Shown: positions 57,166-64,000 of the stretch, piece after piece
Position numbering within the stretch: the first letter of the stretch is position 1
How the letters are laid out: each line of letters starts with the position of its first letter
Assembly (NCBI RefSeq): GCF_964204645.1
Contig: NC_134034.1
Location: 248,001 to 312,000, forward strand
Source: Tubulanus polymorphus
Lineage: Eukaryota; Nemertea; Palaeonemertea; Tubulaniformes; Tubulanidae
Reading direction: 5' to 3'
DNA length: 64,000 nt
Position numbers and translations under genes: made by a program
The notes under the pieces: model-generated
What the model was told of the DNA's origin: nothing
The model's input: the letters and a program-made list of their open reading frames with translations, nothing else
Database searches by the model: none

Positions 57166-60100
57166 TTAAACAGTTCCACGTAGATGGCCGTACTGTTTTT
57201 CAGCTTGATTTTTCACTTTCTCTCGAAGCTCCGGATAATGACTCAAAACTTCGTGTAAATCAGATTTCGATAACGCGAAGATATCGACGTGAGATACGGC
57301 TTTCAACGAGAATTGATGAGGAATTCGATATATCAAACTCTGCTCGTTGATAACGCTGCCTTCTGCTAACGGTTCAACAGTACCAGTCGCAAGTGATTCT
57401 AATTGTGCCTGAATCCAGAAACAAGATTGAAATATTAAATTTATGTAAATTGAACTCGATCTGATTCAAAGCCAGGATTCAGTTCTATATTTCACATTTA
57501 AATTTGACTCTCGAGGCTTATTCTAGAAATTTGTTCTTTTCAAATGTTTTAGCTCAAATCTAACTGAACTGTGAAACTGAAACCGGGGTCCGCAAAATCT
57601 CTTATCTAAAATTTTTGATTTAATCGCACATCTTTGATTACTTCACATGAGGACGATAATTCAAACAGATAGATTCAATCTCGACCCCTTTTATGAGCCA
57701 CGGTGTTAACGAGGTTCTACTGTAATTAACACATTGATAATTAATCGAATACCTGTCCTTTATGTATATATAAAACATGGTCGTCATAATCTCCTTCAAT
57801 CGCGATGAAATCTCCCGGTAAATGAAAGATTATCTTCACTTTCGGGGCTAACATTCTGAAGAAACTTGATTCACCGTCTTTTAATAGTTCAATCTATAGA
57901 AACAAACACATTCAAATTATTACACTTTTATATCTGAACATTTTAAATCGTTGTGCCTGAGGGCTGCAGATTGTGGTGCCCGAGGGCTGCAGATTCCAGG
58001 CTGCAGATTGTGGTGCCCGAGGGCTGCAGATTCCAGGCTGCAGATTGTGGTGCCCGAGGGCTGCGGATTCCAGGCTGCAGATTGTGGTGCCTGAGGGGGT
58101 AGATTCAAGGGTTCCAGGCTACAGATTGTGGTGCCTGAGGGGATAGATTCAAGGGTTCCAGGCTACAGATTGTTGTGCCCGAGGGCTGCAGATTCCAGGC
58201 TGCAGATTGTGGTGCCTGAGGGGGTAGATTCAAGGGTTCCAGGCTACAGATTGTGGTGCCTGAGTGGGTAGATTCAAGGGTTCCAGGCTACAGATTGTGG
58301 TGCCTGAGGGGATAGATTCAAGGGTTCCAGGCTACAGATTGTGGTGCCTGAGTGGGTAGAAAGGGTTCCAGGCTGCAGATTGTGGTGCCTGAGTGGGTAG
58401 ATTCAAGGGTTCCAGGCTACAGATTGTGGTGCCTGAGGGGATAGATTCAAGGGTTCCAGGCTACAGATTGTTGTGCCCGAGGGCTGCAGATTCCAGGCTG
58501 CAGATTGTGGTGCCTGAGGGGGATAGATTCAAGGGTTCCAGGCTGCAGATTGTGGTGCCTGAGGGGATAGATTCAAGGGTTCCAGGCTGCAGATTGTGGT
58601 GCCTGAGGGGATAGATTCAAGGGTTCCAGGCTGCAGATTGTGGTGCCTGAGGGGATAGATTCAAGGGTTCCAGGCTGCAGATTGTGGTGCCTGAGGGGAT
58701 AGATTCAAGGGTTCCAGGCTGCAGATTGTTGTGCCCGAGGGGTGCAGATTCCAGGCTGCAGATTGTGGTGCCAGAGGGGATAGATTCAAGGGTTGCAGGC
58801 TGCAGATTGTGGTGCCTGAGGGGGTAGATTCAAGGGTTCCAGGCTGCAGATTGTGGTGCCTGAGGGGATAGATTCAAGGGTTCCAGGCTGCAGATTTCAA
58901 ACATACCTTGTGTAACATAGTGTCGTAAAGAGAGAGGAATATCTCTTCAATCAGAGTGTACGGTGCATCGGGAAACAGAGATCTAGAATCAACTCCTCGA
59001 TTACGAGCCCAAATATATTCATAATAATCCGTAATTCTCTGCTTCAGAACTATGTTTGCCTTACGTTCTTTCAAATGCATCTGAAAAAACAAATATCTAT
59101 TTTTTTATCTGCAAGAAACTCTGTCACTGTCAGTATTCAAACTATCAATTGTCGGGGGTGGAGAGCTCAGAGAAGAACTACAGAAAGAAACTCTGTCACT
59201 GTCAGTATTCAAACTACCAATTGTCGGGGCTGGAGAGCTCAGAGAACTACAGAAAGAAACTCTGTCACTGTCAGGATTCAAACTATCAATTGTCGGGGGT
59301 GGAGAGCTAAGAATCACAGAAAGAAACTCTGTCACTGTCAGGATTCAAACTATCAATTGTCGGGGCTGGAGAGCTCAGAGAACTACAGAAAGAAACTCTG
59401 TCACTGTCAGGATTCAAACTATCAATTGTCGGGGGTGGAGAGCTAAGAATCACAGAACATGCAGAAAGAAACTCTGTCACTGTCAGGATTCAAACTATCA
59501 ATCGTCGGGGCTGGAGAGCTAAGAATCACAGAAAGAAACTCTGTCACTGTCAGTATTCAAACTATCAATTGTCGGGGGTGGAGAGCTCAGAGAAGAACTA
59601 CAGAAAGAAACTCTGTCACTGTCAGGATTCAAACTATCAATTGTCGGGGCTGGAGAGCTCAGAGAAGAACTACAGAAAGAAACTCTGTCACTGTCAGTAT
59701 TCAAACTATCAATTGTCGGGGGTGGAGAGCTCGGAGAACTACAGAAAGAAACTCTGAAAATATTTGAAGGTAATAAATACTTACATTAACACCCTCAATA
59801 TGTGAATCAAATGATATTTTATGAGCCGCCGTGTTTGATTGAGTTGATGCTATGTTCGCCAGTACGAATCCAAACATCAGTTTACCGACAAACATCACTA
59901 AACTCGCAATTACTGAAACACACAATTCAATTATTACAACACCGTTATATTCGCCTCTCAATGCGATGAACTTCTTAACTTTACAATCGAATTTGACAAA
60001 CAACTAGCTAGGAGCGGGGTTCCTATTTAGGAGCTGGGTTCTGGGGTTGAATTATTGACGAATAAACACATTTTTACCCACAACTCAGTTACACAATTCA

Positions 60101-63100
60101 TCAAGTCTATAATTCTCTAATGAACTAATTTCAACAACTTTTATTTGATGAACCGTAGAACTGTGTGAAGAGAGGGTTGAGGAGTTGAGAGGGCGGCCTT
60201 TTTTACTGGTATCTCATTTGCTTTAACCCTGACTATTCCTTGACATGCACATTATTTTCCGACCCGTTGCGCTAAGAATCCAATCAATTAACGCAGTCAA
60301 ATAGACCTACGTAAATCGTACGTGGATATTATTTGATTTTACACGCCCCCACTTTTCCCTGATTTCCATGTAAGTGGCGCCACCCTGTGTCAGTGTTGAA
60401 GAGTAAAGACTTACCCATTTCGATCTGAGTATAAGCGTGAATATCACCGAATCCCGTAGATGTCATCGTAGCCACGACCCAATATAAACATTCCATATAT
60501 CTCAATACAGGTGTAGTCGCTACTAAATCAGTACCTGTAACACACAATACATGATTAATCACTGCAGCTGCTGCTGCTGCTGGTCGTGCTGCTGCTGCTG
60601 GTGCAGACCGTACACTTACCGCTTTCAATAAACCACGAGTGTTCCGAACAGTTCATCCCGGGACACGCGATTACAAACCAGATACAAGCTTGTAAATGTA
60701 TACAAACAGCTAACTGAAATACGAGCTGTAAAACTCGTACCAACATCAAACTGAAATATCAAATTACATCAATAACTCGGGAGAGAAGGGAGAGGGAGAG
60801 GAGAGAGAAGGAGAGAGAAGGGGAGAGAGAGGGGGAGAGGGAGAGAGGGGGCGGCGCTGCTTTCTGCCCATTTACAAAACTCCCGAGTTTTCCCAGAGAA
60901 ATTTCTAGGTTTAAAATGAAATAATTCATTAATTTTTCCATTGAATCAAGCATTAATAAAGACACACATGACCATTAACATTATCTGATGTTTTCCAGGT
61001 TTTAAGTAAAGTTCATCAAATTCTTGTAGTTTTCCAAGTTTTTCAGGTCAATGACCCTGCTATATAGGAGGAATAAGGGTTTAATTCGAACCAGGGACAG
61101 AGGTCCGAGGATTAAAATGGGAACGGCTCAGATGACGGCATCTGGACCCGGTTCCACAGTTGTGAGTTAAAGTTAGTTCATTTTCAATGTTTTAACCCGG
61201 GGTCAAATCTTAACTCAGAACTGTGGAACCGGACCCTGGAGTATTTTAAAAGTGACTCACTTAACGTTGACCTGATCTTCCCAGGACTGGAAGAAAGTTC
61301 GAACTTTCAACAATCTGAATAGATGATGAACGCGTAGATAGGTAAGCACGGCGTATCGTATCTCGGGAACGGCGGCGAAAGCGAATACATCGAGCGGTAG
61401 GGTAGAGATTAAATCAAACGCAAGTCCGCTGCGTCTACGTTTATACGCTTCACGACAACGACTGTGATCGGTTACTAGGTTACCGTTCATATCGTAAAAC
61501 TGACGATGAAGATTCAAATATATCTACAACAGAAATCAGTTAGTTAAAATTCGAACCGGGGGACTATGGGTTAGAGTTGTACGCAGGGTCAGAGTTTGTT
61601 TGTTTGTTTTGGCTTTATGTCGTTGGGATCTTGGTTTCCCGAGACGAACCCCGTAGGATTATTCATTTAACCTCACGACGGGACCGCTGCCTTTGAAGTG
61701 TTACCCGCACACTGTAAGCAGCCAGTAGCAGAACTCGGACCCTCTTGTTACTCAGCACTGACAGCTCTAATTTGAATTTATGGTGAAATTATCGGAAATA
61801 AACTCATTTCAATTTGAGTCCAGTCAAACTTAAAGACAGTCGACACTTACATAATCATGGTTTAGATTTAAGACCGATCTAACACCATCTCAGTTCTATA
61901 TATTAATCCATCTAACAACTTAACACTAGTCGAAACATTTAAGACCATGTTTAAACTTACAACGCTGAAATTTGGATCTTTTCGGATGGGACAAATTTGA
62001 CTTGTGGTTATTTTATCGAGTTGGACAATCGCTGATATCAGAGATTTAACATACCTCACAGGAGAAGAATATTTCACAGGCGTAATTAAAACCGAACATT
62101 CCCCAATTATAGTCATGAAACGACGCCTGAAACACAGACAAGACATTTCAAATAGCAGCAATCACAGCAGCTCAAAGCAGAATCTTCACAGATCTGTTTT
62201 ACTATTGAATAACGTACCTGATAGGTTACTAGAAACGACGAAACCAATGCCAAAACGACGGAGATTTTATCCCAAACTCGAACCAGAATAGAGTGCGGAC
62301 TGATCGTCCATTCCGTTTCCCAGAACTTCGGTTCAGCTTTCGTATTAACTGTGAAAAATTGAAAGTGATCCCGAATTAAACAATCAGTATTGTACAATTT
62401 TTAGATATAATTTTCGAGATGACACTCACGCATCGGTTTTGACGGAGTTCCTTGGATATCCTGTTTTTATAATAGAAAATATTTAAAAAGGAAAGGATGG
62501 ATCTGATTTATAAACTGGTGAAAAAGTGCAGGTGAACATTTTTTTGAATGAAATCTGTGCTATAATAATTTACAGATAATCATTATCATTATAAATTAAC
62601 AGATTTATTATAATCTCAGTTAAAAAACTCACGAGAGATGGTTTTTTAGTTCTTTCGCTCGCTAATGCAATGATGTTTTGTTTGATGTTTGGATAAAATG
62701 TTAGAACGTCATCCATGTCTTTCTTCTTCAACTGGAATACATCTACATTACTACCAGCTCTACAAATAAATACATCTACATTACTACCAGCTCTACACAA
62801 TAAATACATCTACATTACTACCAGCTCTACACAATAAATACATCTACATTACTACCAGCTCTACAAATAAATACATCTACATTACTACCAGCTCTACACA
62901 ATAAATACATCTACATTACTACCAGCTCTACACAATAAATACATCTACATTACTACCAGCTCTACACAATAAATACATCTACATTACTACCAGCTCTACA
63001 CAATAAATACATCTACATTACTACCTGCTCTACACAATAAATACATCTACATTACTACCAGCTCTACACAATAAATACATCTACATTACTACCAGCTCTA

Positions 63101-63752
63101 CACAATAAATACATCTACATTACTACCAGCTCTACACAATAAATACATCTACATTACTACCAGCTCTACAAATAAATACATCTACATTACTACCAGCTCT
63201 ACACAATAAATACATCTACATTACTACCAGCTCTACACAATAAATACATCTACATTACTACCAGCTCTACACAATAAATACATCTACATTACTACCAGCT
63301 CTACACAATAAATACATCTAGTTTTGAACTGTGGAACTGAGTTTAGAACTGTGAAACTGTGGATCTGGATCTAAAGTTGTGGAACTTGAGTTTCAAACTG
63401 TGGATCTGATATTTTACCTGATGGATGAAGATCGCGGTCCCTCCGATAGAAGAGACATCTCACCGAATACAGTTCCTGTCGGTAGAATATGTAACACTTC
63501 ACCCGTATCTTCATTTACTACTTCCGCAAAACCTTCTTGTATGAAAAACATCTACAATAAAACACGTAAACATGACATAACCTGATTCCAAATCCGAGTT
63601 TTACCAATACCCGATCGATCGACAGACTGACTGACCTCGGTTCCGATGTCGTTTTTATGTAGAATATATTCTCCTTTCAGATAGAATAACGGTTGCATTC
63701 TACGAGCGATCATTTTACGGAAGTTTGTATCAGTTCCACGGAACACTGACAA
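57166..63752 (-). CDS. CNGK-type cyclic nucleotide-gated K+ channel, 3' part (gene continues past the window)
   Basis: Exons: 63752-63636, 63551-63418, 62759-62633, 62460-62430, 62348-62218, 62126-62055, 61523-61261, 60750-60620, 60534-60415, 59912-59785, 59080-58907, 57893-57753, 57408-57166; one frame of 603 residues. Order: end of a CNBD (1-126, with FGEMSLLSEGPRSSS: the phosphate-binding cassette with Glu and Arg), linker, then a full channel repeat. That repeat has S1 (about 160-180), S2 (about 190-204), S3 and S4 (AVLTYLRVHHLFRLLKVR), S5 (RVLQLVFQLAVCIHLQACIW), pore with TMTSTGFGD (GFGD 363-366, K+-type filter), S6 (SLVMFVGKLMFGFVLANI), C-linker and a second CNBD (477-600). A CNBD preceding another six-segment repeat in one chain is the plan of sea urchin sperm CNGK (four repeats). 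The stop just after the CNBD marks this as the last repeat. Confidence 0.88.
57950..58898. repeat. 44-bp tandem array, CNGK intron
   Basis: About 19-20 copies of a unit containing CAGATTGTGGTGCCTGAGGG and GATTCAAGGGTTCCAGGCT, with shorter variants. It ends about 9 bases before the exon boundary at 58907. Confidence 0.92.
59113..59758. repeat. 60-75-bp tandem array, CNGK intron
   Basis: Nine to ten copies of a unit containing GAAACTCTGTCACTGTCAGG and AAACTATCAATTGTCGGGG, with variable AGAAGAACTACAG spacers. Confidence 0.92.
60540..60605. repeat. GCT-rich microsatellite
   Basis: Imperfect CTGCTG runs between the S5 and pore exons. Confidence 0.75.
60778..60850. repeat. GA-rich microsatellite
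   Basis: GAGAGGGAGA-type run in the intron before the S5 exon. Confidence 0.8.
61144..61236. mobile_element. Small palindromic MITE (GTTCCACAGTT type), copy 2
   Basis: Arms GGTTCCACAGTTGTGAGTTA and TAACTCAGAACTGTGGAACC flank TTCATTTTCAATGTTTTAA. Same family as 14428-14535. Confidence 0.75.
61608..61680. repeat. Dispersed repeat (CTTGGTTTCCC family), copy 2
   Basis: Matches 38045-38115 over about 65 bases, including ATCTTGGTTTCCCGAGAC and TCATTTAACCTCACGAC. Confidence 0.55.
62736..63320 (-). repeat. 34-bp tandem array duplicating a splice acceptor (CNGK)
   Basis: About 17 copies of a unit whose coding (minus) strand reads TATTGTGTAG followed by AGCTGGTAGTAATGTAGATG and TATT. The last copy continues as the exon ending at 62759: A-GCT-GGT-AGT-AAT-GTA-GAT-GTA-TTC joins in phase to the preceding exon and reads RAGSNVDVF, the expected CNBD strand. 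Each unit therefore repeats the acceptor plus the first 24 exon bases. A few copies lack the CA before AATAAAT (32 bp). Confidence 0.92.
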
Positions 63753-64000
63753 CTACAGCAAAATACAACACATACAACCGGTGTTAAAAATCTTAGACAA
63801 ATTGAACACATTCTACTTTTTCATCTTTTCTTTCACTGCAAAAATCCTGGATTGGGTCTCATAGATGTGGAAGCAAAATAGTCGCTAGGAATATTTTGAA
63901 ATTTGTCAGTTATAACCATGGTTTCTCATTGTTACTACGATGGTTGTTACCCAGATTGAGGAGTTACCCCTAGGGATAACTTTGATACTCGGTCTGTGAA

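Noticed and set aside
62570-62809. Frame reading through the 34-bp repeat as tandem CRAGSNVDVF peptide
   Set aside because: Only the terminal copy is exonic by phase; upstream repetition is intronic and the extended frame is closed by the period of 34.

Overview
This is a window of a eukaryotic (animal) nuclear genome. Genes are split into many short exons with GT..AG introns, and the proteins belong to animal families (CNT, NCKX, PTTG1IP, REG-gamma, OXNAD1, LRRC46, sperm-type CNGK). Introns are 0.1-1.7 kb and full of minisatellites, tRNA-derived repeats and small foldback elements. The gene set, including a multi-repeat CNGK channel, fits a marine invertebrate, possibly a lophotrochozoan; that placement is inference. 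I assembled ten gene models by hand, checking reading phase across every intron inferred within each model.

Layout: (1) 94-6212 (+), SLC28 concentrative nucleoside transporter. (2) 7.3-11.15 kb, a large satellite with three embedded hairpin elements. (3) 12423-16152 (-), PTTG1IP-like membrane protein. (4) 16821-19555 (-), OXNAD1-like mitochondrial oxidoreductase, head-to-head with (5) 19971-22371 (+), PSME3/REG-gamma, which is tail-to-tail with (6) 22984-28642 (-), ANKZF1/Vms1. (7) 31306-34861 (+), SLC24 Na/Ca-K exchanger. (8) 35544-38636 (-), GST kappa with a C-terminal SKL. (9) 38.7-50.8 kb, no recognisable protein gene but many repeats. (10) 50823-52481 (-), WBP1/VOPP1-like PPxY membrane protein (first exon not found). 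(11) 52743-52826 (+), tRNA-Leu(CAG), with a decayed duplicate near 54.1 kb. (12) 54430-55810 (-), LRRC46-like. (13) 57166-63752 (-), the 3' end of a CNGK-type channel: the cyclic-nucleotide-binding domain of one repeat followed by the whole last repeat.

The most unusual signal is shared by three unrelated genes (SLC28, OXNAD1, CNGK). In each, a tandem array in the intron runs into the exon, and every unit copies the 3' splice site plus the first bases of the exon (21 copies of 83 bp, 10 of 84-87 bp, and about 17 of 34 bp). Only the last copy continues into the full exon. This is a recurrent 'duplicated exon start' architecture rather than an ordinary intronic minisatellite. The CNGK fragment is the second highlight: the penultimate repeat keeps a canonical cyclic-nucleotide pocket, while the last repeat has lost it.
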